Source of the DNA: an uncultured Aeromonas sp.
Lineage (GTDB): Bacteria; Pseudomonadota; Gammaproteobacteria; Enterobacterales; Aeromonadaceae
Reading direction: 5' to 3'
Assembly: GCA_945957575.1 (NCBI GenBank)
Contig: CAMFLW010000023.1
Coordinates: 1 to 34,616 of the forward strand
Length of the DNA: 34,616 nt
Under the pieces are notes generated by a model. That model was not told the origin of the DNA, made no database searches, and was given only the letters and a program-made list of their open reading frames with translations. The stretch's first letter is position 1, and each line of letters opens with the position of its first letter. Positions 16,973 to 23,939 of this stretch are shown piece by piece. The position numbers and the translations under genes were made by a program.

Positions 16973-18181
16973 ATGCGCATCACCACCAACATGATCTATG
17001 ACCGGAATATCTATTCCCTCAATAGCGCCAACGAGCGGTTGAATACCGCTTATCAACAGTTGCAAACCGGCAATAAATTTCAGACTGCCGGAGAAGACCC
17101 CGCGGGAATGAGCCAGAAGATGGCGCTGACCAAAGAGATTGATCTCTTCAAGCAGTACAGTGTCAATGGCAGCCTGCTGGAGAACAGTCTGGGGCATGAG
17201 GAGACGGTATTAACATCGATTAACAATGCGATGCTGAGTGCCCAGACCCTGATCCAGAAGTCAAATAATGGCTCTATCAGCATGGAGGATCGCAAGGCTA
17301 TTGCCAGTGAACTGGAGGGGCTGCAGCAGCAGATGTTCGACCTGATGAATAGCAAGAACTCCTCGGGTGAATTTATATTTGGTGGCAATCAGAGCAAGAC
17401 TCAGCCTTATATAAAAGACGCCAATGGAAAATATATTTATCAGGGCGATCCTGGTCAGCGAAATATTCAGTTGTCACCCACAGTACAAATTGCTGCCAAT
17501 GATTCTGGGCAGGATCTGTTTGAAATTGTGGCGACCAGAAGGACTGCCAGTGCAACCACAGCGAATATCACGGTCGGGATTGGGGATCAGGGTAATTTTG
17601 ATAATTTTTTCAAATCAAATTACAACTCGGCACTGCCCAGCAATTCCTATACTGTCTCAACCACCATAGGCCCACCGGATACCTATGATATCAAGGATAG
17701 TGGTGGCAATACTTTGCAAACGGGTAACTATACACCAGGCACCAAGATCCCGTTTAATGGCCTCGAGTTGACCCTGGATCAGCCGGCTGGTGGCGCAGCC
17801 CAGCAGTTTGATCTTAATCCCCCCAAGAATGACAACGTGTTGAACGGGATGTCGGATTTTATTACTGCTTTGCGTGACCCCAGTATTACCGCTGACAACT
17901 TTTCGCTGGAGGTGGCTGATGCCACCGTCCATATGAAAAATGCCCGACTGAATATTGATCATGGATTGGGTGAGTTGGGTGGGCGGATGAATAGTCTCGA
18001 AGCGGTCATGGACTCCAATGAGGGATTGAGTACCCTTAACGCTGAGGCGAGAGCCAATGTGTCGGAAGCTGATCTCTATGAGGTTATATCGGCTTTGTCC
18101 AAAGAAGATGCGGCATTGAGTGCCTCGCAACTCTCTTTCAGCAAAATAAGCCGTCTGACGCTATTTGACTATATTCGTTAA
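16973..18181 (+). CDS. flgL: FlgL, hook-filament junction protein 3 (HAP3)
   Basis: A 402-residue protein, longer than the roughly 317-residue enterobacterial FlgL. The N-terminal flagellin-like helix starts MRITTNMIYDRNIYSLNSAN and includes AGEDPAGMSQKMALTKEIDL. The C-terminal flagellin-like helices end with SALSKEDAALSASQLSFSKI. The central part (residues about 150-300) is more AT-rich at the DNA level and variable, as expected for an exposed domain. It is the last gene of the flgF-flgL unit. No terminator with a plus-strand T-run is seen right after it; the next structure (18225-18285) has its T-run on the other side. Confidence 0.95.
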   Translation: MRITTNMIYDRNIYSLNSANERLNTAYQQLQTGNKFQTAGEDPAGMSQKMALTKEIDLFKQYSVNGSLLENSLGHEETVLTSINNAMLSAQTLIQKSNNGSISMEDRKAIASELEGLQQQMFDLMNSKNSSGEFIFGGNQSKTQPYIKDANGKYIYQGDPGQRNIQLSPTVQIAANDSGQDLFEIVATRRTASATTANITVGIGDQGNFDNFFKSNYNSALPSNSYTVSTTIGPPDTYDIKDSGGNTLQTGNYTPGTKIPFNGLELTLDQPAGGAAQQFDLNPPKNDNVLNGMSDFITALRDPSITADNFSLEVADATVHMKNARLNIDHGLGELGGRMNSLEAVMDSNEGLSTLNAEARANVSEADLYEVISALSKEDAALSASQLSFSKISRLTLFDYIR

Positions 18182-18224
18182 GCATGGCCAGGACTTTCAG
18201 CGGCAACCAATTGAACATAGATAT

Positions 18225-18285
18225 AAAAAAGGCTTCGTTGGTGATCTGATTTTATCGCCAAACAGAATCAACACGCGCGAAGCCT
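18225..18285 (-). terminator. Nested hairpin with T-run, probable terminator for the leftward small gene
   Basis: The outer arms AGGCTTCG (18230-18237) and CGAAGCCT (18278-18285) enclose an inner stem TTGGTGAT/ATCGCCAA (18238-18245 with 18254-18261, one G-T pair). On the minus strand the structure is followed by six T's. The 16 unpaired bases on one side are unusual for a simple terminator. Confidence 0.5.
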
Positions 18286-18348
18286 ATGAACATTCATCTA
18301 TCTTAAGGGTTGAATACCTTTAAAAGAGCTGTAAAGCAACAGTCGGGA

Positions 18349-18525
18349 TCAAGTGGTTTTTTCCAGATGGTTCTGGTAAATCTGCTGCCACTTGTCCATT
18401 TCGTTTTCATCTCCCTGTTGCTGCCAGAATTCGCAGATGGAACTCGCCATCTCGCATGCCATGGCGTGGTCACCGTCACGGCGACTCATCAGGTATTGCC
18501 CCAGCCAGCTTTGATACTGTTTCAT
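18349..18525 (-). CDS. Small protein of unknown function, 58 residues
   Basis: I do not recognise this gene. The minus strand has GGAG seven bases before an ATG at 18525, and a 58-codon frame to TGA at 18349-18351. The protein starts MKQYQSWLGQYLMSRRDGDH. It is soluble, rich in Gln, Glu, Met and Trp (three Trp), with two Cys (residues 24 and 31), and looks all-helical, with no signal peptide or membrane segment. It stands alone between flgL (opposite strand) and the NlpC/P60 gene, and a hairpin with a T-run lies about 60 bases past its stop. Amphipathic helices suggest a small protein-binding partner, but that is a guess. Confidence 0.6.
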   Translation of the reverse strand: MKQYQSWLGQYLMSRRDGDHAMACEMASSICEFWQQQGDENEMDKWQQIYQNHLEKTT

Positions 18526-18601
18526 TGCACGATCTCCTTATCTATTTAAGCCTTGATACTGCAGCTGTGGGCCACCCGTCCGGCAGTGTTGCACCACACT
18601 C

Positions 18602-18681
18602 CACTTTCGCCGCGCGCTGCTTGTTATCGACTCGCTTGTCGTCAATCAGGACTGAGAGCGTATGAGAAAGCGGCGAAAGTG
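18602..18681. repeat. Perfect 12-bp inverted repeat with 56-base spacer
   Basis: CACTTTCGCCGC (18602-18613) is repeated inverted as GCGGCGAAAGTG (18670-18681). There is no T-run next to either arm, so this is not a plain terminator. It could be a structured RNA, a mobile palindromic repeat or a protein-binding region. Confidence 0.7.
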
Positions 18682-18701
18682 TTAAATTTTGGCCATCACC
18701 T

Positions 18702-18721
18702 TATCACAAAATGGTGTGATA
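18702..18721. promoter_or_regulatory. 20-bp dyad, possible operator
   Basis: TATCACA-N6-TGTGATA is perfectly symmetric. The half-sites are in the opposite order to a CRP site (TGTGA-N6-TCACA), so CRP is not implied. It lies 115 bases past the stop of the NlpC/P60 gene and about 180 bases upstream of the small gene. The binding factor is unknown. Confidence 0.35.
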
Positions 18722-18836
18722 TGCAGGCTTTGGGTCCAATTGAGTTATAAACGCGTGCTGTGTGTCCCGACATATCGACTGGGATTGACGGAGGGGGAGG
18801 GCACGCAACTTGTGCCACGAGCAGGTTTGTGACCCG

Positions 18837-19286
18837 TTACTGGGTCACCCGACGGGCCTGCCAATAGCGGCTGTTCCAGTAGACGTTGTCGAGGCGTGAG
18901 CGGATCACCCCCTTGCTGGTTGAGGCGTGAATAAACTCGCCGGCACCTGTGTAGACCCCCACATGGTATTGCTGCCAGCCGGTTTTGAAGAAGACCAGAT
19001 CCCCGTATTGCAGCCGATAGCGATCCACCGGTTTGCCGATGCTGGCCTGGGATTCGGTGGTTCTTGGCAGATTGAAGCCCAGCACCTGACTATAGGCGAG
19101 CTGGGTAAAGGCGGAGCAGTCGAGCCCGGTGCGGCTGGCACCGCCCATCCGGTAAGGGACGCCACGCCACTGTTGGTAGAAGCCATCAAAGGCACTGCTC
19201 TGTCGGGGAGCTGGGGGGGGGGGCGGCGTGCTGGAACAGGCGGCCAGCAGCAGAGTCAGCAAGGGTAGTAGCAGCTTGCGATACAT
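18837..19286 (-). CDS. NlpC/P60-family lipoprotein, putative murein endopeptidase
   Basis: A 149-residue lipoprotein. The signal peptide MYRKLLLPLLTLLLAACSS has lipidated C17 and is followed by a poly-Pro linker. The rest is an NlpC/P60 cysteine peptidase domain with catalytic C57 in GLDCSAFTQLAY, H108 in YHVGVYTG and a third polar residue H120 in EFIHAS. Such enzymes (Spr/MepS, NlpC) cut D-iGlu-mDAP or stem-peptide crosslinks in peptidoglycan. The start at 19286 has GGAG eight bases upstream; a longer in-frame start at 19328 would spoil the lipoprotein signal. It appears to be monocistronic. It is closest in general look to NlpC or MepS, and I cannot decide between them. Confidence 0.9.
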   Translation of the reverse strand: MYRKLLLPLLTLLLAACSSTPPPPPAPRQSSAFDGFYQQWRGVPYRMGGASRTGLDCSAFTQLAYSQVLGFNLPRTTESQASIGKPVDRYRLQYGDLVFFKTGWQQYHVGVYTGAGEFIHASTSKGVIRSRLDNVYWNSRYWQARRVTQ

Positions 19287-19446
19287 CGGGCTTTCTCCAC
19301 GGACGGGTCTACCACGTGAAACATTCATCGAGCGCCAGCCCCTACCAAATCGTTCTGACGGCAGGGGAGCGCGACAACTTTTCCATCATAAACAAGGATC
19401 TGGCTCCAGACCTAGTCTTCGAGAGGAAAAATGTAACAGGATATTC

Positions 19447-19472
19447 AAAAACGCCAACCCGAAGGCTGGCGT
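19447..19472 (-). terminator. Terminator of oxyR
   Basis: A nine-position stem with one mismatch (19451-19459 with 19464-19472) and a CGAA loop. On the minus strand it is followed by five T's. It starts a few bases past the oxyR stop. Confidence 0.75.
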
Positions 19473-19478
19473 CTGTTG

Positions 19479-20387
19479 TCACTCGCCGTGGCTGATCAGC
19501 GGTTTAAGCAGCTCGGCCAGCTTGTAGAAGGTCTGCACCCGGGTGGTGCTGGGGCGCCAGACCAGCCCGATCTCTCGATAGGAGGTCTCTCCGGGCAGCG
19601 GGATGGCTACCAGATCGGAGTTGGCAAGAATGCCGGCATCGATGGCCATCTGGGGCAGGAAGGTGGTGCCAAGACCCGCTTCCACCATCTGCACCAGGGT
19701 GTGCAGGCTGGTAGCGGCGAACGGGTTGATCTTGCTCTTGTCCCGCAGCCGGCAGGCGCTCACCGCGTGCTCGGTGAGGCAGTGCTCCCGCTCCAGCAGG
19801 AAGATGCTCTGGTTGGGCAGCTCCTTGTAGTCGAACGGGGTATGCAGACCGGCCGCCATGCTGGCGGGCATCACCATGTGGAACGGATCCTGGCCGACGG
19901 TCTTGCAGTGAAATCCCCCGATCTCGATGGGCAGGGCGAGGATCAGCAAGTCGAGCTGACCCTGTTCCAGCTGCTTGAGCAGATTGCTGGTGGTGTCTTC
20001 ACGCAGCAACAATTCGAGGTCAGGATAGGTTTTGCTGCACTCTTTCAGCAGCTTGCTGAGCAGGAAGGGGGCTATGGTGGGAATGCAGCCAAGACGTACC
20101 GTCCCCTGCATCACACCACCCTGATGTTGCCCGAGCTCCATGAGATCCCGCGCATCGGAGAGCAAATTGCGAGCGCGCTCGACGATTTCCATGCCGACCG
20201 GGGTCATAATGAAGCTCTTGTGGTCCCGCTCCACCAGTTGCAGGTTCATCATGTCCTCCAGCGTCTGGATCCCGGTACTCAGGGTCGACTGGCTGACATG
20301 ACAGGCCTTGGCGGCGCGGTTGAAGTTTTTGTGCTCATCGAGAGCGACCAGATATTGCAGCTGTTTGAGGCTGGGCCAACGTTGCAT
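19479..20387 (-). CDS. oxyR: OxyR, LysR-family hydrogen peroxide sensor
   Basis: A 302-residue LysR-type regulator. The N-terminal winged helix-turn-helix (residues 5-62) includes NFNRAAKACHVSQSTLSTGI. The effector domain carries two cysteines, C203 and C212, in LLEREHCLTEHAVSACRL. That is the position and nine-residue spacing of the peroxide-sensing Cys199/Cys208 pair of E. coli OxyR, which sets it apart from ordinary LysR proteins. The gene diverges from a peroxiredoxin gene across 146 bases, fitting direct control of that gene. A rho-independent terminator follows its stop. Confidence 0.94.
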   Translation of the reverse strand: MQRWPSLKQLQYLVALDEHKNFNRAAKACHVSQSTLSTGIQTLEDMMNLQLVERDHKSFIMTPVGMEIVERARNLLSDARDLMELGQHQGGVMQGTVRLGCIPTIAPFLLSKLLKECSKTYPDLELLLREDTTSNLLKQLEQGQLDLLILALPIEIGGFHCKTVGQDPFHMVMPASMAAGLHTPFDYKELPNQSIFLLEREHCLTEHAVSACRLRDKSKINPFAATSLHTLVQMVEAGLGTTFLPQMAIDAGILANSDLVAIPLPGETSYREIGLVWRPSTTRVQTFYKLAELLKPLISHGE

Positions 20388-20400
20388 AGAAAAACCCGAT

Positions 20401-20451
20401 TAATGCTATCTATTTAATTTGATTTAACTAATCTACCACCGGGTCTATAGT
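20401..20451 (+). promoter_or_regulatory. Candidate peroxiredoxin promoter with adjacent AT-rich OxyR-type region
   Basis: TATAGT (20446-20451, 5 of 6 to the -10 consensus) has a poor -35 (TTAACT) 16 bases upstream. This is the pattern of an activator-dependent promoter. Just upstream, 20401-20438 is AT-rich, with ATAG/CTAT-like pieces of the OxyR motif on the minus strand. A full four-element OxyR site could not be resolved by eye. Confidence 0.35.
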
Positions 20452-20533
20452 TTGTCGCTTGAATTAGATGGACTTGGCTCTAGGTAGCCCAATCCTCACC
20501 GGATTGTTCACTTCACATAAAGAGGAATTGAAT

Positions 20534-21136
20534 ATGGTATTGGTAGGCCGTCCCGCACCCGATTTTACCGCCGCAGCTGTTCTGGGTAATGGCGAGATCG
20601 TTGATTCATTCAACCTGTCATCCCACATCAAAGGCAAAGCTGCCGTTGTCTTCTTTTATCCGCTCGATTTCACCTTCGTCTGCCCGTCCGAGCTGATTGC
20701 CTTCGATCACCGTTATGAAGAGTTTCAGAAGCGTGGCGTGGAAGTGATCGGTGTTTCCATCGATTCCCAGTTCTCCCACAATGCATGGCGTAACACCAAA
20801 GTGGAAGATGGCGGTATCGGTCAGGTCAAGTACCCGCTGATCGCCGACGTGAAACACGAAATCTGCAAAGCCTATGACGTTGAGCATCCGGAAGCCGGCG
20901 TGGCGTTCCGTGGCTCCTTCCTGATCGACAAGAACGGTGTCGTTCGTCACCAGGTTGTCAACGATCTGCCGCTGGGCCGCAACATCGACGAGATGCTGCG
21001 CATGGTCGACGCCCTGCAGTTCCACGAAGAGCACGGCGAAGTGTGCCCGGCTCAGTGGGAAAAAGGCAAAAAAGGTATGCAAGCCTCTCCGGACGGCGTT
21101 GCCAAGTACCTGTCCGAGAATGCTGACTCCCTGTAA
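20534..21136 (+). CDS. Typical 2-Cys peroxiredoxin (AhpC/Prx1 group)
   Basis: A 200-residue thiol peroxidase that reduces hydrogen peroxide and organic peroxides in the cytosol. The peroxidatic Cys is C50 in PLDFTFVCPSEL. The resolving Cys is C171 in HGEVCPAQW. The length and both VCP motifs fit the decameric AhpC/Prx1 type. A GGIG motif (residues 93-96) resembles the one linked to over-oxidation sensitivity, but the C-terminus ends KYLSENADSL without the YF partner. The start at 20534 has AGGA upstream and the usual MVLVGRPAPDF start. There is no ahpF neighbour, so the reductant is probably thioredoxin or an enzyme encoded elsewhere. Likely under OxyR control. Confidence 0.94.
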   Translation: MVLVGRPAPDFTAAAVLGNGEIVDSFNLSSHIKGKAAVVFFYPLDFTFVCPSELIAFDHRYEEFQKRGVEVIGVSIDSQFSHNAWRNTKVEDGGIGQVKYPLIADVKHEICKAYDVEHPEAGVAFRGSFLIDKNGVVRHQVVNDLPLGRNIDEMLRMVDALQFHEEHGEVCPAQWEKGKKGMQASPDGVAKYLSENADSL

Positions 21137-21158
21137 TCGAGTCGTACTCTCCTTGAAG

Positions 21159-21186
21159 AACCGGCGTCTTGGCGCCGGTTTTTTTA
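21159..21186 (+). terminator. Terminator of the peroxiredoxin gene
   Basis: An 8-bp stem AACCGGCG/CGCCGGTT (21159-21166 with 21173-21180), 6-base loop, then a run of T's. Confidence 0.9.
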
Positions 21187-21232
21187 TACCTGTGAGTCAT
21201 CTATCCCCCTGATATCGCCGGTCACACTCTTC

Positions 21233-21275
21233 TCGTTCCATCGTTCCATCGTTCCATCGTTCCATCGTTCCATCG
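21233..21275. repeat. 8-bp tandem repeat, five copies
   Basis: TCGTTCCA is repeated five times without error (21233-21272), followed by TCG of a sixth copy. It lies between two terminators, outside any gene. The unit is not a multiple of three. Confidence 0.95.
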
Positions 21276-21384
21276 CTCTCCTCGCTATTCCAAGCAGCCG
21301 TTCGCTGGCGTACTCGTTGTTTCGAAATGAGGTGCTGCCCCTATGGCTGGATGGGGGATATGCCGACAGATAAACATGAGCCAT

Positions 21385-21409
21385 AAAAAAAGCGCGCCAT
21401 AGGCGCGCT
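21385..21409 (-). terminator. Terminator of the ATP-grasp/7-TM/retropepsin-like operon
   Basis: An 8-bp stem AGCGCGCC/GGCGCGCT (21391-21398 with 21402-21409), 3-base loop, followed on the minus strand by six T's. It lies 20 bases past the stop of the last gene. Confidence 0.9.
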
Positions 21410-21428
21410 CAGTTCACAAGTGGAGGCG

Positions 21429-22394
21429 TTATTCCTCAAAGATCCCGAAGTGATCCTTGGCGAAATTGACCCGCTGCTCCACGTTCATCTTAACCTGCCC
21501 CAGTTTCTCGATGGTCTTGAGGTTGGGCACCAGGCCGCGACCGTTGGCGATCTGGATGGCCAGACCAGGACGGGCGTTGAGCTCCAGCAGCATGGGGCCG
21601 CGGAACTTGTCCAGCACCATGTCGGTACCGATATAGCCCAGACCCGACATCTCGTAGCAGGAGGCGGCCAAGGTGAGCAGGGTATCCCAGTGGGGCACCT
21701 TGAGCTCATAGAGGTCGAGGCCGGTATCCGGGTGGTGACGCAGTGGATTGCCAAACTGCACCGCCCGCAGGGCACGACCGGTACGCAGGCACAGACCCAC
21801 CCCCACGGCGCCCTGGTGCAGGTTCGCCTTGCCATCGGAGGCAGCGGTGGAGAGGCGCATCATCGCCATCACCGGGAACCCCTTGAAGATGATGACCCGG
21901 GCATCGGGTACCCCTTCAAAGGAGTAGCCGTCGAACACATCATCAAAGTTGATGAGGCCTTCAACCAGCGCCACGTCGGGCTTGCCGCCGAGGGAATAGA
22001 GCCCCGCCAGAATGTTGGAGACATGGCGCTCCAGATCCTGACCGGTAGAGGCGCTGCCGTTGGGCTTGTAGAAGAGGCCATCTTCCTGACGCAGGATCAC
22101 CAGGATCCCCTTGCCGCCCGAGCCACGGGCCGGCTTGATGCAGAAGCCCGGCCAATCTTTTACCAGCTCGGTGATGCGACCCACATCGTGCTGGGCACGG
22201 ATGGTACCGATCAGCTCAGGCACGGTGACCCCTGCATCCAGCGCAATTTGCTTGGTCTGCAGCTTGTCATCCACCAGCGGATAGAGGCTGCGCGGATTGT
22301 AGCGGCTGATGTAGGAGTGGTTGCGCTTGTTCATGCCGAGGATGCCTGATTGCGACAGGCTCCACGGGGTAGTGTATTTTTCCCAGAACCACAT
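21429..22394 (-). CDS. RimK-like ATP-grasp ligase (alpha-L-glutamate ligase homologue)
   Basis: A 321-residue cytoplasmic ATP-grasp enzyme of the group annotated as alpha-L-glutamate ligase-like. Features in order: K87 and the Gly-rich nucleotide loop KPARGSGGKGILVI (residues 87-100), VEGLINFDDVFDGYSFEGVP in the middle, and the metal-binding C-terminal motif with D258, E271 and N273 (MLLELNARPGLAIQIANG). Known relatives such as RimK add glutamate to a protein C-terminus. The substrate of this group is not established. It is the last gene of a three-gene operon, 3 bases after the 7-TM protein gene. I infer that it modifies a peptide or amine in concert with its two partners. Confidence 0.88.
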   Translation of the reverse strand: MWFWEKYTTPWSLSQSGILGMNKRNHSYISRYNPRSLYPLVDDKLQTKQIALDAGVTVPELIGTIRAQHDVGRITELVKDWPGFCIKPARGSGGKGILVILRQEDGLFYKPNGSASTGQDLERHVSNILAGLYSLGGKPDVALVEGLINFDDVFDGYSFEGVPDARVIIFKGFPVMAMMRLSTAASDGKANLHQGAVGVGLCLRTGRALRAVQFGNPLRHHPDTGLDLYELKVPHWDTLLTLAASCYEMSGLGYIGTDMVLDKFRGPMLLELNARPGLAIQIANGRGLVPNLKTIEKLGQVKMNVEQRVNFAKDHFGIFEE

Positions 22395-22397
22395 CGG

Positions 22398-23936
22398 TTA
22401 CTTGTCCTTACCCGGGGTGACGCCAGATTTCATCTCGTCCACCAGCGGCTTGAAGCGCTTCAGTTCGCTCAGCTTGTAGCCGGTGTAGTTACCCATCAAC
22501 AGCACGGTCGCCATCAGCACCAGCTGCAGGCCGAGGAAGTTGAAGGTGAGGTGACGGATCAGTTCATTATCCATGGCCAGATAGGCGATGACGGCAACCA
22601 GCAGAGAGCCACCGCCCTGGCGGAACACCTCTTTCGGGCCCTCTTCTTCCCACAGGATGGACATCCGTTCGATGGTCCAGGAGAGGATGATCATCGGGAA
22701 GAAGGTGATCTTCATCCCGTCGGTCAGCCCCAGCTTGAAGGCGAACGCGGAGAAGATACCGATCATCGAGATAACCATGATGATGATGGCCGATATTCGG
22801 GCGACCAGCAGCAGGTTAAGCCGAGACAGATAGGAGCGAATGATGAGACCTGTGCCGACGATCAGCAGGAAGCCGATGAGGCCGGTGACCAGCGAGGTCT
22901 GGATAAAGGCGACCGCGATCAGCACCGGCATAAAGGTACCGGAGGTCTTGATCCCCACCAGAACCCGCAGGAACACCACCATCAGCACGCCGATCGGGAT
23001 CAGCAGCAAGCCCTTGAACAGGGTCTGCTCTTCCAGTGGCAGGCTGTGGATGGAGAAGTTCATCATCTCTGATTTTTCGAACTTCTGCGCCAGTGCAACG
23101 CTCACCGGCTGCTCTTGCTCGATCATCGAGAAGCTGACACGGGAGTTGTGACCACCGGTCACGTCCAGCAGGGCGCCGGAGTTGTATTCCCACAGCAGCA
23201 GGTTGGCAGGGCGGCCCTGCTCACCAGTCTGCGGGTTGAACAGCTTGTAGTCGGTCGGGCTGTTGAACACCTGCAGGTAATCCACCAGCTCCTGACGACG
23301 GCGACCATCTTCCAGGCTCAGGGCGTGGACGACGCGGGTCGGTACATCAGCATTGTTGAGCAGCTCGGCGATCAGGTTGGCGCGGCTCTTGTGCTTTTTC
23401 AGCAGTTCGGCGTTCTGCTCCTGCTTCTCGATCTCCTTGATGATCTCGCGAGTCAGGGTGTAGCCGTCGGCAGAGCGCTCCTGGGCCCGCTCGAGGATCT
23501 GCTTCATCGCGGTGGCATAAGGCTCACTTTCGATCTGCTTCTCGATGGCGGGCGGCTGCGGATTGGCGGCCGGTTTGGCGTGGGCATCCGCCATCATGTC
23601 GACGCGGTAGTAGAGCTCCTGACGGCCAGAAGCGGTGCGGATGGACCACTCGGCGCGGGCATCGCCATCTTTCTCGACAAAGGAGAGTCCGTAGCCCGGG
23701 CTGGCGGCGTTCTCGTTCATCAGGGTGAAACCGGGCTGGGTGCCCGGAATGGCCAGAGAGGCGATCACCGGCTCACCGGTCGCCTCGAACTCCAGCTTGG
23801 CTTCGATGGACCAGATCTGGCGCTTTTCACCGGGCGTCAGCGGGACATCCAACGCGATATGGTGATAGATCGTCATCCCCAGGCCGACAATGTACAGCAG
23901 GGCTACCAGCAAATAGAACGGCTTACGGGAAACCAT
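22398..23936 (-). CDS. Transglutaminase-like (inactive) protein fused to a 7-TM domain
   Basis: A 512-residue inner-membrane protein. One N-terminal membrane segment (about residues 6-24) is followed by a large extracytoplasmic part. That part includes a region resembling a degenerate transglutaminase fold (about 150-290, LLNNADVPTRVVHALSLEDG). I see no clear Cys-His-Asp triad; the domain seems to lack Cys altogether. About seven membrane helices (residues 310-490) follow, with GTFMPVLIAVAFIQTSL and a polar C-terminal tail. This matches the family annotated as inactive transglutaminase fused to 7 transmembrane helices. It sits between the retropepsin-like gene (3 bases upstream) and the ATP-grasp gene (3 bases downstream), a recurring trio in gamma-proteobacteria. 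Function unknown. Confidence 0.87.
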   Translation of the reverse strand: MVSRKPFYLLVALLYIVGLGMTIYHHIALDVPLTPGEKRQIWSIEAKLEFEATGEPVIASLAIPGTQPGFTLMNENAASPGYGLSFVEKDGDARAEWSIRTASGRQELYYRVDMMADAHAKPAANPQPPAIEKQIESEPYATAMKQILERAQERSADGYTLTREIIKEIEKQEQNAELLKKHKSRANLIAELLNNADVPTRVVHALSLEDGRRRQELVDYLQVFNSPTDYKLFNPQTGEQGRPANLLLWEYNSGALLDVTGGHNSRVSFSMIEQEQPVSVALAQKFEKSEMMNFSIHSLPLEEQTLFKGLLLIPIGVLMVVFLRVLVGIKTSGTFMPVLIAVAFIQTSLVTGLIGFLLIVGTGLIIRSYLSRLNLLLVARISAIIIMVISMIGIFSAFAFKLGLTDGMKITFFPMIILSWTIERMSILWEEEGPKEVFRQGGGSLLVAVIAYLAMDNELIRHLTFNFLGLQLVLMATVLLMGNYTGYKLSELKRFKPLVDEMKSGVTPGKDK

Positions 23937-23939
23937 GGA

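Larger units (their letters stand above)
18526..18836. other. Gene-poor intergenic stretch with inverted repeats
   Basis: This holds no gene I can support. It contains the upstream region of the small minus-strand gene, a 12-bp inverted repeat (18602-18681) and a 7-bp dyad (18702-18721). The plus-strand open frames here lack ribosome sites and recognisable content. Confidence 0.5.

Noticed and set aside
18225..18300. Insertion-sequence remnant suggested by the terminal-repeat-like arms near 18230 and 18285
   Set aside because: There is no transposase fragment or target duplication, and a T-run on the minus side explains the structure better as a terminator.
18310..18750. Three overlapping plus-strand open frames (65-79 codons) in the flgL-NlpC gap
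   Set aside because: They lack ribosome sites and recognisable content, and the first is antisense to the better-supported 58-codon gene.
19476..20417. 313-codon frame antisense to oxyR
   Set aside because: OxyR is clear from its helix-turn-helix and paired cysteines. The antisense product has no family features.
20401..20440. Attempt to place a full OxyR four-element site between oxyR and the peroxiredoxin gene
   Set aside because: ATAG/CTAT-like pieces are present, but the 22-base period of the consensus could not be fitted, so only a candidate region is reported.
21184..21384. 66-codon minus-strand frame running through the 8-bp tandem repeat
   Set aside because: The repeat unit is not a multiple of three, so copy change would break it. 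The frame begins at the edge of one terminator and ends at another, and its sequence is just the repeat translated.
21420..22349. 309-codon frame antisense to the ATP-grasp gene
   Set aside because: The ATP-grasp motifs settle the coding strand. The antisense frame starts beside a terminator and has no ribosome site of note.
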